From: Polymorphospora lycopeni
GTDB taxonomy: Bacteria > Actinomycetota > Actinomycetes > Mycobacteriales > Micromonosporaceae
Assembly (NCBI RefSeq): GCF_042237075.1
Contig: NZ_JBCGDC010000010.1
Location: 1-64,000, forward strand
Length of the DNA: 64,000 nt
Direction of reading: 5' to 3'
Shown here: positions 1 to 7,938 of the stretch, piece after piece
How the letters are laid out: every line of letters starts with the position of its first letter
How positions within the stretch are numbered: position 1 is the stretch's first letter
Program-made: the position numbers and the translations under genes
The notes under the pieces: generated by a model
Told to the model about the DNA's origin: nothing
Seen by the model: the letters and a program-made list of their open reading frames with translations, nothing else
Databases searched by the model: none

Positions 1-917
1 CAGGCCGGCACCGGGACGCGGGCCCGGCCCCGGCGTCCCCGCGCCACCAGACCGGCCGGCTCCGGCAGGTCGGTGCGCGGTCCGGACGCTTCCGGCTGGC
101 CCTCGCCCGGCCCGTCGCCGGCATCCCCGCGCCGGCCGCCGGACAACGGCTCCTCCGGTTCCCCCTCGGTTCCGGACCGTAGGCCGGGCTCGCCTTCCCC
201 CTCGGTCCCGGACCGTAGCCCGGGCTCGCCGCCGGCGCCGGGCAGCCCATCGGCGCCGGGCAGCCCGTCGACACCGTCACCCGGGCCGAACCGGTCGCCA
301 CCGCCGGACGGTGCCGGGGCGTCGCCGTCGCCGCTCGCCGCTGCCCCGCCCGGCGGGAACCCGGTGCCGCGCACCTCGGCGAGCGGGTCGTACTGCGGCA
401 GCGGTGCCGCCGGCACGTCGGCGAAGTCCGGATCGTCGTCGAAGAGGCTGTCGCGCCGGGCCGGGGCCTCGGCGGCCGGGACCGGCTCGGTCTCCTGCCC
501 CTGCACCCGCGACTCGGCCTCCGGGTCGGCCACCGCGCTCGTCGACAGCGCCGGCCGGTTGCGGACGAACTTGGCCCGCCCACGGGACAGGTCGTGCCCG
601 ACCGCGACGGCCTCCAGCTCGTACATGGTCCGGTGGTTGCCGTCGGCGTCGGTCCAGTCCCGGGTGTACATCCGGCCGACCACGACGACCGGGTCGCCGA
701 CCATCAGCGACGAGGCGACGCCCTCGGCGAGCTTGCGCCAGCAGTTGACGCGTACCCGCAGGCTGTTGCCGTCGACCCAGCGGTTGTTCTCCCGGTCGAG
801 CCGGCGCGCGGTCGACGCGACCTTGAAGTTGGCGACCAGGGTGCCGGTCTGCGTCGTACGCCGCCATTCCGGGGCGGTCAGCACATTTCCGATGATTGTC
901 ACGTTGGTGTCGTACAA
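1..917 (-). CDS. ssb: Single-stranded DNA-binding protein (SSB), C-terminus beyond window
   Basis: The N-terminal ~125 residues form an SSB OB-fold: it begins LYDTNVTIIGN and continues with PEWRRTTQTGTLVANF, VNCWRKLAEG and GRMYTRDWTD, all typical of actinobacterial SSBs that bind and protect ssDNA. The rest is a long acidic, Pro/Gly-rich tail with tandem repeats (two exact 12-residue copies of GEPGLRSGTEGE). I chose a TTG start at 917 because it is preceded by GGAGG and gives the family N-terminus; GTG at 902 is an alternative. The stop codon lies before position 1, so the acidic tip that recruits partner proteins cannot be seen. The protein already exceeds 300 residues, longer than a usual SSB, so it may be a secondary SSB paralog. 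Confidence 0.85.
   Translation of the reverse strand, partial: MYDTNVTIIGNVLTAPEWRRTTQTGTLVANFKVASTARRLDRENNRWVDGNSLRVRVNCWRKLAEGVASSLMVGDPVVVVGRMYTRDWTDADGNHRTMYELEAVAVGHDLSRGRAKFVRNRPALSTSAVADPEAESRVQGQETEPVPAAEAPARRDSLFDDDPDFADVPAAPLPQYDPLAEVRGTGFPPGGAAASGDGDAPAPSGGGDRFGPGDGVDGLPGADGLPGAGGEPGLRSGTEGEGEPGLRSGTEGEPEEPLSGGRRGDAGDGPGEGQPEASGPRTDLPEPAGLVARGRRGRARVPVPA
159..230. repeat. Two tandem 36-bp repeats in the ssb tail
   Basis: Copies at 159-194 and 195-230 differ at only 2 of 36 positions. They are in frame in the ssb gene and encode two identical 12-residue units in the disordered tail. This suggests recent slippage or duplication inside a low-complexity linker. Confidence 0.85.
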
Positions 918-1033
918 GACCCCTCCACGAATCAGTAGCGGAGCCCCAGACTGGCCCGGCCCCGGCCCGCTCCGACACCACCGGCGCCGGATCTGTGGAC
1001 CGCCGACCCGCCTGTGGAAAACGCCCTGATCAC

Positions 1034-1054
1034 GGCTCCGTCTGCTACGGAGCC
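1034..1054. other. Small hairpin between divergent genes
   Basis: An 8-bp perfect stem (GGCTCCGT/ACGGAGCC) with a 5-nt loop lies between ssb (minus) and the hydrolase (plus), both transcribed away from it. It is therefore not an obvious terminator and could be an operator. There is no other evidence. Confidence 0.3.
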
Positions 1055-1100
1055 GGCCGCATGCCGCGCCCCGGACCGCCGCGCGCGGTAACGTCGCGAC

Positions 1101-2126
1101 ATGAGCGGGAGTTGGGACGAGGACATCCTCGGTCCGTCCTACGAGCGGCGGACCATCGACCTCGGCCACGACGACGAGGGACCGGTCGTCGCCACCCTGG
1201 TGCGGCGGCGGGCCACCGATCGCACCGGCCGCGCCGTCCTCTACGTGCACGGCTTCGTCGACTACTTCTTCCAGACCCACCTCGCCGACTTCTTCGCCCG
1301 GCGGGGCTGGGACTTCTACGCCCTCGACCTGCGCAAGTACGGTCGCAGCCTGCTCCCCCACCAGACTCCGAACTTCTGCCGCTCGATCGCCGACTACTTC
1401 CCCGAACTCGACGCCGCCGCCCGGATCGTCCGGGAGGTCGACGGCAACCGCACGCTGCTGGTCAACGGGCACTCCACCGGCGGCCTGATCACCGCCCTGT
1501 GGACCCACGCCCGGAGCGGGACGGACCTGGTCGACGGCCTCTTCCTCAACAGCCCGTTCTTCGACCTCAACGCGTCCTGGCTGGTCCGCCGGCCACTGGC
1601 GGCAGCCGTCTCCCAACTCGCCCGCCGCGCCCCGTACCGGATCGTCCCGAGTGGCCTGTCCCCCGTGTACGGCCAGACCCTGCACGCCGAACACCGTGGC
1701 GAGTGGACGTACGACCTGCAGTGGAAGCCGCTCGGCGGGTTCCCGGTCCGGGCCGCGTGGCTGGCCGCGATCCGGTCGGCGCAGCAGCGGGTCCGGCACG
1801 GCCTGGCGATCGACGTACCCGTCCTGCTGGCCTGTTCGACCCGCAGCTTCCGGGGCACGGTCTACCACGAGTCGGCGTCGCTGGCCGACGCCGTCCTCGA
1901 CGTCGAGCACATGGTCCGGTGGGCGCCCCGCCTCGGCCGCCACGTCACCCTCGTCCGCTTCGACGGCGGCATGCACGACCTGACGCTGAGCGGCCCGGCC
2001 GTACGAGAACGGGTGTTCACCGAGGTCGGCCGGTGGGTCACCGCGTTCGTCGAGTCGGCGGCGACGGAGATGTCCGGGCCGCCGCCGGACGGGTCGACCG
2101 GGAAGCCGGTCCCGGCCGCGGAGTGA
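1101..2126 (+). CDS. Alpha/beta hydrolase, serine aminopeptidase (S33)-like
   Basis: This 341-residue protein looks like a lysophospholipase or monoglyceride-lipase type hydrolase. It shows an oxyanion-hole HGF in YVHGFVDYF (about residue 50), the nucleophile elbow GHSTGG (about residue 122), and a late GGMHDL that would supply the catalytic His. The substrate cannot be predicted. There is no Shine-Dalgarno; TAACGT lies 6 nt before the ATG, suggesting a leaderless transcript. It converges with the thioesterase gene, leaving 6 nt between stop codons. No signal peptide is seen, so it is probably cytoplasmic. Confidence 0.85.
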   Translation: MSGSWDEDILGPSYERRTIDLGHDDEGPVVATLVRRRATDRTGRAVLYVHGFVDYFFQTHLADFFARRGWDFYALDLRKYGRSLLPHQTPNFCRSIADYFPELDAAARIVREVDGNRTLLVNGHSTGGLITALWTHARSGTDLVDGLFLNSPFFDLNASWLVRRPLAAAVSQLARRAPYRIVPSGLSPVYGQTLHAEHRGEWTYDLQWKPLGGFPVRAAWLAAIRSAQQRVRHGLAIDVPVLLACSTRSFRGTVYHESASLADAVLDVEHMVRWAPRLGRHVTLVRFDGGMHDLTLSGPAVRERVFTEVGRWVTAFVESAATEMSGPPPDGSTGKPVPAAE

Positions 2127-2132
2127 CGCGGG

Positions 2133-2927
2133 TCAGCGGCGCGCCGGCCGGACGGTGAGGATCTGCTCGGCGTGCCCGACCGGGCCGGCCAGGTCGTGCA
2201 GGACGGTGCTGGTCAGGCCCTGCCCGTGGGCGCCGAAGACGACGGTGGTGTCCAGCCCGACCCACTCTCCGGCCGGCTGCCGGAACAGGTGGATCGACAG
2301 GTCCAGGTTCGGGAACAGCCACTCCGTCGGCGGCTGACGGGCGGCGATCCCGTTGGCGGTGTCGACCAGGCCGACGAAACGGGCCAGGGTGCTGCTCGGC
2401 TCACCGGCGACGAGCCGGGCCGGCGTCGACACCCACGCGGTGGTCCGGCCCGGCGTCGGCGCCCCGACCGGTCGCACGTCCAGCGAGGAGATGTATCCGC
2501 CCGACCACGTCTCCGACATCGCCCAGCGGGCCAGGTCGTCGGGGCTGGGCAGCCGCTCGCCCTGACCGCCGGCGACGGACGAGGTGTCGTGGGCGCTGAG
2601 CCGCCACACCCGGGCCCGTACGGCGGGCCGGTCCTTGGCGACCACGGTGGCCTCGACGAGTTCGATCGTGCGACCCGGCCGTACGGTCTCCACGTGCAGG
2701 TCGAAGTCCTCCAGCCCGACGACCCCGAGGATGTCGACGCTGATCCGGCCGACGACCATGCCGTCCGGTGCCCGGCCGGCGACGTACCGGTCGATCGCGT
2801 GCACGATCAGCCCGATCATCGGGCTGATGTGCTGCTCGGTCAGCGCCCACGCGCCACCGGTCAACTCGGTCGGCCGGTAGCGGTTCTCGTCGATCCGGAT
2901 GAAGTAGCTGTCGGGCTGGGTGGACAA
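2133..2927 (-). CDS. Acyl-CoA thioesterase, TesB-like double hotdog fold
   Basis: This 264-residue protein has the two-hotdog layout of TesB/thioesterase-like proteins. The N-terminal half contains TGGAWALTEQHISP and the C-terminal half ends with FGAHGQGLTSTVLHDLAG, the usual place of the catalytic region. It would hydrolyse acyl-CoA esters in the cytoplasm. The TTG at 2927 was chosen because AGGAG sits 8 nt upstream; the longer open frame runs into the chelatase gene and is not credible. It lies 74 nt after the chelatase on the same strand and may be read from the nitrate operon, but its function does not obviously belong there. Confidence 0.75.
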   Translation of the reverse strand: MSTQPDSYFIRIDENRYRPTELTGGAWALTEQHISPMIGLIVHAIDRYVAGRAPDGMVVGRISVDILGVVGLEDFDLHVETVRPGRTIELVEATVVAKDRPAVRARVWRLSAHDTSSVAGGQGERLPSPDDLARWAMSETWSGGYISSLDVRPVGAPTPGRTTAWVSTPARLVAGEPSSTLARFVGLVDTANGIAARQPPTEWLFPNLDLSIHLFRQPAGEWVGLDTTVVFGAHGQGLTSTVLHDLAGPVGHAEQILTVRPARR

Positions 2928-3001
2928 GGCTGAAACTCCTCCGGTGCGCCAGCGGGTCGTCAGGACTCTATTTTCCCAGCCCGCGACCGGCATCGACCGG
3001 G

Positions 3002-3712
3002 TCAGCCGGAGATCACCCCGGAACCGGCCAGGGTGGCGGCGAGGGCCGCCTCGTAGCGTTCGACGACGAGGCCGACCAGGCGCGGATCCGGCCGGCGGCC
3101 GTCGAGCAGCGGGCCGGTGACCAGGTCGGCGCCGGCCGACCGGAGCCGGTCGTGGAAGAACCCCGGCGCCATCAGCATCGCCGCGCACACCACCCGCCGC
3201 CCCGGACGCCACGACCGGGCGAGCACCGCGTGCAGCGGCTCGCCCGTACCGCCGAGACAGCCGACCTCGACCGGCGCTCCCCACAGTGCCGCGACCCGGC
3301 GGGCGGTCTCCTCGACGGCCGGCCGGGCCCGTACGTCGCTGGAGCCGGCCGCCGCCAGGACCACCGTGTCGTCGGTGCCCGCACCGCAGCCACGCAGCCG
3401 GTCGACGAGGACCGCCGCGATCCCGTCGTCGGGGGCCAGCGCCGGCGCCGCGACCGCGCCGGCCGCCGCGACCGCGCGGGCGACGTCGACGTGTACGTGG
3501 TGTCCGGGCGCCAGCAGCAGCGGCACGACCACGGCCGCCGGGCCGGCCCTGTCCAGCACGGCGCCGAGGTCCGGGGCCTGGACGTCGACGAACGCCTCGC
3601 GGACGTCGAGGTCGGGCCGGCGCCGGCGGACCGCGCCGACCAGCGCCCGGATCGCGGCCTGCCCACGCGGATCCCGGGTCCCGTGGCTGACGGCCACCAG
3701 CGGGCGGCTCAC
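3002..3712 (-). CDS. Sirohydrochlorin chelatase (CbiX/SirB-type)
   Basis: The start VSRPLVAVSHGTRDPRG carries the HGTRD motif with the metal-binding His, and a second His pair sits in LLLAPGHHVHVDV, typical of CbiX-type chelatases that insert iron or cobalt into sirohydrochlorin. The length of about 236 residues fits the two-lobed short form. Just downstream of nirB, nirD and a HemD-type gene, iron insertion to give siroheme for NirB is the most likely role (inference). The GTG at 3712 matches the family N-terminus. An ATG at 3763 in the same frame would overlap hemD by 29 nt and add about 17 atypical residues. Confidence 0.85.
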   Translation of the reverse strand: MSRPLVAVSHGTRDPRGQAAIRALVGAVRRRRPDLDVREAFVDVQAPDLGAVLDRAGPAAVVVPLLLAPGHHVHVDVARAVAAAGAVAAPALAPDDGIAAVLVDRLRGCGAGTDDTVVLAAAGSSDVRARPAVEETARRVAALWGAPVEVGCLGGTGEPLHAVLARSWRPGRRVVCAAMLMAPGFFHDRLRSAGADLVTGPLLDGRRPDPRLVGLVVERYEAALAATLAGSGVISG

Positions 3713-3734
3713 ACCCCCGCCCCGTTCCGCCCGC

Positions 3735-4844
3735 TCACGACGGAACCGCCAGCCGGTATCCACGCTTCACGACGGTCTGCACGACGTCCCGACCGACGAT
3801 GTCACGCAGCCGGCCGACCGCCATCTCCACCGTGTGCGGGTCGCTGGAACCACCCGGCAGGTCGGCGAGCAACTCCTCGCGGGACCGCACGGCACCGGGC
3901 CGCTCGGCCAGCGACCGCAGCAGGCAGAGGCCGCCCGGCGACACGGGAAGCACCCGGTGGTCCAGGGTCGCCGCGGTGGCCCGGATCCGCAGCCGCCCGG
4001 CCGGTGTGCCGATGCTGTCGGAGTCGTCGCCGAGCCGCATGATGATCGCCCGGACGAGCGCGCCGAGCCGGGCCCGCTCCGGGACGATCGGCTCCAGTCC
4101 CGCCGTACGCAGCGGTTCGGCGGTCACGTTGCCGACCGACGCGAAGACCGTACGCCCGCACCGGCCGACCGCGACGACCTGTTCCGCGACCTCCTGCTCG
4201 CGTACGGCCCGCAGCCAGGCCGCCGCGCCCGGGGCCGAGGTGAACGCCACCGCGTCGTAGCCGCCGGCGGCCGTCTCGCGCACCGAATGCTGCACCGCGG
4301 TCGGGTCCGGCGGCGCACCCCACCGGTAGACGACCAGCCCGGTCGTGGCCGCCCCGGCCGCCGTCAGCCGCTCCTCCAGCCCGTCGTCGCCGGCCCCGTG
4401 ATGCTGTACGACGACCCGCTGCCCGCCGATCCCCTCGGCGGACAGGAAGTCGCCGATCTCGGCCGACGTCTCCGACTCGGCGACCCAGTCCGGCGTCAGC
4501 CCCGCCGCCTGCAGGGCACCCCGGGCCTTCGGCCCTCTCGCGATGAGCCGGCTGCGGGACAGCGCCTTGACCAGTTCCTCGCCGAGTTCGGAGGTCTCGG
4601 CCACGTCCAGCCAGCTCCGGAACCCGATGCCGGTGGTGACGACGACGATGTCGGCCGGGGCGGCGATGAACTCGCGGGTCCGGTCGAGGACCGTCGCCTC
4701 GTCAATGTGTGACTCCACCCCGATCGACGCGGCGATCGTCACCGAGGCGCCCCGCCGCTGCAACGCCGAGGCCAGTTCGTCGGCGCGGCGCTGCGCCGTG
4801 ACGAGGACGCGGGTCCCGGCCAGCACCGGCCCGAGCCCGGTCAC
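3735..4844 (-). CDS. hemD: Uroporphyrinogen-III synthase with C-terminal winged-helix DNA-binding domain
   Basis: Residues 1 to about 255 form the bilobed HEM4 fold that cyclises hydroxymethylbilane to uroporphyrinogen III; VVVTTGIGFRSW, VVVYRWG-like and VAFTSAPGAAAWLRA segments are characteristic. Residues about 275-369 look like an OmpR-type winged helix (VSPGGLCLLRSLAERPG, REELLADL, VEMAVGRLRD, VVKRGYRLAVP). This fusion is known in actinobacteria, often near nitrite reductase genes. The enzyme supplies the siroheme branch and the wHTH may also regulate the operon (inference). The GTG start is preceded by AGGGGG. Two CTCGCTGCGCTCG repeats separate it from nirD. Confidence 0.9.
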   Translation of the reverse strand: MTGLGPVLAGTRVLVTAQRRADELASALQRRGASVTIAASIGVESHIDEATVLDRTREFIAAPADIVVVTTGIGFRSWLDVAETSELGEELVKALSRSRLIARGPKARGALQAAGLTPDWVAESETSAEIGDFLSAEGIGGQRVVVQHHGAGDDGLEERLTAAGAATTGLVVYRWGAPPDPTAVQHSVRETAAGGYDAVAFTSAPGAAAWLRAVREQEVAEQVVAVGRCGRTVFASVGNVTAEPLRTAGLEPIVPERARLGALVRAIIMRLGDDSDSIGTPAGRLRIRATAATLDHRVLPVSPGGLCLLRSLAERPGAVRSREELLADLPGGSSDPHTVEMAVGRLRDIVGRDVVQTVVKRGYRLAVPS

Positions 4845-4854
4845 GGTGCCCCCT

Positions 4855-4893
4855 CGCTGCGCTCGCTCACGACCCCCTCGCTGCGCTCGGTCA
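4855..4893. repeat. Two tandem CTCGCTGCGCTCG boundary repeats
   Basis: The 4.85-4.89 kb gap holds two copies of ctcgctgcgctcg followed by c/g-tcac. Related copies occur at 5231-5251, 5283-5301, 11531-11550 and 45991-46010. Each one lies at a gene start or stop and reads as VSER/SERSE on the coding strand. Confidence 0.6.
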
Positions 4894-5226
4894 CGGCCGC
4901 ACCTCCACCCAGCCGTCGGTGACCCGGGCCGGCCAGACCCGGAGCCGGACCGTCGGGTCGTCCAGGCACTCGCCGGTGCGCAGGTCGAAGACCTGCTTGT
5001 GCATCGGCGAGGCGACCGTCGGCCGCTCCCCGCGCGTACCCACCAGCCCGCGCGCCATCACGTTCGCGCCGCTGAACGGGTCGCGGTGCGCGACCGCGTG
5101 CACCCGGCCGGTGTCGGCGAGCAGGAAGACGGCCACCTGCTCGTCGTCGACCAGCGCCGCCCTCCCCCGGTCCGGCACGAGATCACCGACCGCACACACC
5201 CGCCGCCAACCGGCCCGCTCGCTCAC
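4891..5226 (-). CDS. nirD: Nitrite reductase (NADH) small subunit
   Basis: This 111-residue Rieske-fold protein is the partner of NirB. The segment AHRDPFSGANVMARGLVG is diagnostic of NirD, as is SPMHKQVFDLRTGECLDD; as usual for NirD, the iron-cluster Cys/His pairs of true Rieske proteins are absent. The GTG at 5226 follows GAGGTGA. The region just upstream holds a partial duplicate of this start (tgtgagcgagcgg...gggccggttgg) at about 5268-5300. It follows nirB by 70 nt in the operon. Confidence 0.92.
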   Translation of the reverse strand: MSERAGWRRVCAVGDLVPDRGRAALVDDEQVAVFLLADTGRVHAVAHRDPFSGANVMARGLVGTRGERPTVASPMHKQVFDLRTGECLDDPTVRLRVWPARVTDGWVEVRP

Positions 5227-5296
5227 AGCGTCACCTCGCTCCGCTCGGCACCGCCGTGAACGACACTGAACCAACCGGCCCGCTCGCTCCGCTCGC

Positions 5297-7870
5297 TCAC
5301 AGGACGCCCGCCGTCCGGACCGGCAGCGAGCCGCCGGCGATCAGGACCGCGCGTTCGGCCCGGGTCGCGGGCCGCTTCTGGCCCCTTTCCCGTACGTACG
5401 CCAGATCCGGGTCGGGTTCGTCGGCGGCGTTGACGAACGAGCTGAAGCCGCGCAGCTTCTCCGGGTCCCGCAGCGTCGCCGCCCACTCGTCCTCGTAGCC
5501 GCCGACGTGGGCGCTCATCGCCGCGTCGAGGTCGGCGGCGATGCCGAGGCTGTCGTCGAAGACGACGGCGCGTACGGCGTCGACCCCACCCTCGACCGAC
5601 TCCAGCCAGGGTGCGGTCCGTTGCAGCCGGTCGGCGGTACGGATGTAGTAGATGAGGAAGCGGTCGATGGCCTGGACCAGGTCTTCGGTCGACAGGTCCT
5701 CGGCGAAGAGGACGGCGTGCCGGGGCGTGAAGCCGCCGTTGCCGCCGACGTAGAGGTTCCAGCCCCGGTCGGTGGCGATGACGCCGACGTCCTTGCCGCG
5801 CGCCTCGGCGCACTCCCGGGCGCAGCCGGAGACACCGAGCTTGAGCTTGTGCGGGGAGCGCAGCCCCCGGTAGCGCAGTTCGAGCGCGATCGCGAGGCCG
5901 ACGGAGTCCTGTACGCCGTACCGGCACCAGCTCTGGCCGACGCACGACTTCACCGTGCGCAGCGACTTGCCGTACGCGTGGCCGGACTCGAAGCCGGCGT
6001 CGACGAGCCGGGACCAGATCGCCGGCAGTTGCTCGATCCGCGCCCCGAACAGGTCGATCCGCTGCCCGCCGGTGATCTTCGTGTAGAGGTCGAAGTCGCG
6101 GGCCACCTCACCGATCGCGATCAGGCCCTCCGGGGTGATCTCACCGCCGGGGATACGGGGCACGACCGAGTAGGTGCCGTCCTTCTGGAGGTTGGCCATC
6201 ACGTGGTCGTTGGTGTCCTGCAACGCGGCGTTCTCGCCGTCGAGCACGTGCCCGTGCCCGAGCGAGGCCAGGATCGAGGCCGCGACCGGCCGGCAGATGT
6301 CGCAGCCACGCCCCCGGCCGTGCCGGTCGAGCAGTTCGCTGAACGTGGTGATGCCGCTGACCCGCACGATGTCGAACAGCCGCGCCCGGCTGTGGGCGAA
6401 GTGTTCGCACAGGTTGTCGCTCACCTCGACGCCGGCCCGGGCCAGTTCGGCGTTCAGCAGCCGCTTGACCAGTGGCACACAGGACCCGCAGCTGGTGCCG
6501 GCCTTCGTGCACGCCTTCACCCCGGCGAGGTCGGTGCGGCCCTGGTCGGTCACCGCGCGGCGGATCGTGCCGGCGGTGACGTTGTTGCACGAGCAGACGG
6601 TGGCCGCGTCCGGCAGCTCCGTCGACGAGGGCGGCTCGACCCCGTCCGGCAGCAGCCAGCCGGTCGGGTCGCCGCCCAGCGAGCCGCCGACCATCGGCCG
6701 CAGGCCCGTGTACGCCGACGCGTCGCCGACCAGCATCCCGCCGAGCAGGGTCGACGCGTCGTCGCTGAGGACGAGCTTCTTGTAGACGCCGGCGACCGGG
6801 TCGGCGTACACGACCTCCAGGCTGCCGGCGGTGGCCGCGAACGCGTCGCCGAAGCTGGCGACGTCGACGCCGAGGAGTTTCAGCTTCGTGGAGAGGTCGG
6901 CGCCGGTGAAGGTGGCGGCGCCGCCCACCAGCCGGTCGGCGACGACCTCGGCCATCGCGTACCCGGGTCCGACCAGGCCCCAGACCCGGCCGGCGACGTG
7001 GGCGACCTCGCCGACGGCGAAGACGTCGGGGTCGCTGGTGCGGCAGTCGGATCCGGCGAGAACGCCGCCGCGCTCGTGTACGGCGAGGCCGGCGGCGCGG
7101 GCCAGTTCGTCGCGGGGCCGTACGCCGGTGGCGAAGACGACCACGTCGACCCCGACGGTGTCGCCGTCGGCGAAGACCATCCGGGCGACGTTGCCGTCCC
7201 GGCCGGCCCGCAGGCTCGACGTCGCGGTCGAGGTGCGGACCGTCACGTCGAGTCCCTCGACGATGCGCCGCAGGGCCGCCCCGCCACCCTGGTCGAGCTG
7301 CACCGGCATGAGCCGGTCGGCGAACTCCACGACGGTCGTCGTGGCGCCGAGCGCGGTGAGCGCCCCGGCGGCCTCCAGCCCGAGCAGGCCGCCGCCGACC
7401 ACCGCGCCGCGCACCGGCCGGCCGAGCTGCTCCTGCCGGCGCAGCACCCAGGTGCGCAGGCCCGCGACGTCGTCGACGGTCCGGTAGACGAAACAGCCGG
7501 GCAGGTCGCTGCCCTCGACCGGGGGAACCGTGGCGTAGGAGCCGGTGGCGAGCACGAGGGCGTCGTAGCGGTGCGCGGTGCCGCGGGCGGTGACCGTACG
7601 CCGGGCCGGGTCGATCGCGGTCACCGGTGTGTCGCGGTGCAGCCGGACCCCGGGCCGGGTCCACAGACCGGGGTCGCCGAGCAGCAGGTTGTCCGGGTCC
7701 AGGTCGGCGAAGTACGAGGTCAGGGCCACCCGGTCGTACGGGCGGCGGCTCTCCTCGCCGAAGACCGCGATGTCCCACTCCGTGTCGGCGCCGCGTTCGA
7801 CCAGTGCCTCGACCAGGCGCTGTGCGACCATGCCCGCTCCGGCCACGACGAGCCGCTTCCTTGCCGTCAT
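5297..7870 (-). CDS. nirB: Nitrite reductase (NADH) large subunit
   Basis: This 857-residue cytoplasmic enzyme reduces nitrite to ammonium with NADH. Order of domains: FAD/NAD(P)-binding reductase with VVAGAGMVAQRL at the start and a second GGGLLGLEAA near residue 160; BFD-like [2Fe-2S] domain with C426, C428, C461 and C464; then ferredoxin-type nitrite/sulfite reductase halves with siroheme-[4Fe-4S] ligands C643, C649, C683 and C687 (CVGQSWC and GCAREC). The length is normal for NirB. It lies between the FAD reductase and nirD and depends on siroheme, whose late-pathway genes are downstream in the same operon. Confidence 0.95.
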   Translation of the reverse strand: MTARKRLVVAGAGMVAQRLVEALVERGADTEWDIAVFGEESRRPYDRVALTSYFADLDPDNLLLGDPGLWTRPGVRLHRDTPVTAIDPARRTVTARGTAHRYDALVLATGSYATVPPVEGSDLPGCFVYRTVDDVAGLRTWVLRRQEQLGRPVRGAVVGGGLLGLEAAGALTALGATTTVVEFADRLMPVQLDQGGGAALRRIVEGLDVTVRTSTATSSLRAGRDGNVARMVFADGDTVGVDVVVFATGVRPRDELARAAGLAVHERGGVLAGSDCRTSDPDVFAVGEVAHVAGRVWGLVGPGYAMAEVVADRLVGGAATFTGADLSTKLKLLGVDVASFGDAFAATAGSLEVVYADPVAGVYKKLVLSDDASTLLGGMLVGDASAYTGLRPMVGGSLGGDPTGWLLPDGVEPPSSTELPDAATVCSCNNVTAGTIRRAVTDQGRTDLAGVKACTKAGTSCGSCVPLVKRLLNAELARAGVEVSDNLCEHFAHSRARLFDIVRVSGITTFSELLDRHGRGRGCDICRPVAASILASLGHGHVLDGENAALQDTNDHVMANLQKDGTYSVVPRIPGGEITPEGLIAIGEVARDFDLYTKITGGQRIDLFGARIEQLPAIWSRLVDAGFESGHAYGKSLRTVKSCVGQSWCRYGVQDSVGLAIALELRYRGLRSPHKLKLGVSGCARECAEARGKDVGVIATDRGWNLYVGGNGGFTPRHAVLFAEDLSTEDLVQAIDRFLIYYIRTADRLQRTAPWLESVEGGVDAVRAVVFDDSLGIAADLDAAMSAHVGGYEDEWAATLRDPEKLRGFSSFVNAADEPDPDLAYVRERGQKRPATRAERAVLIAGGSLPVRTAGVL

Positions 7871-7938
7871 GGCTCAGACCGTAGGGATCAGGGGTTTCAT
7901 GTCTTCGCTCCCGCTGTTACCGGCCAACGACGGTTGCC

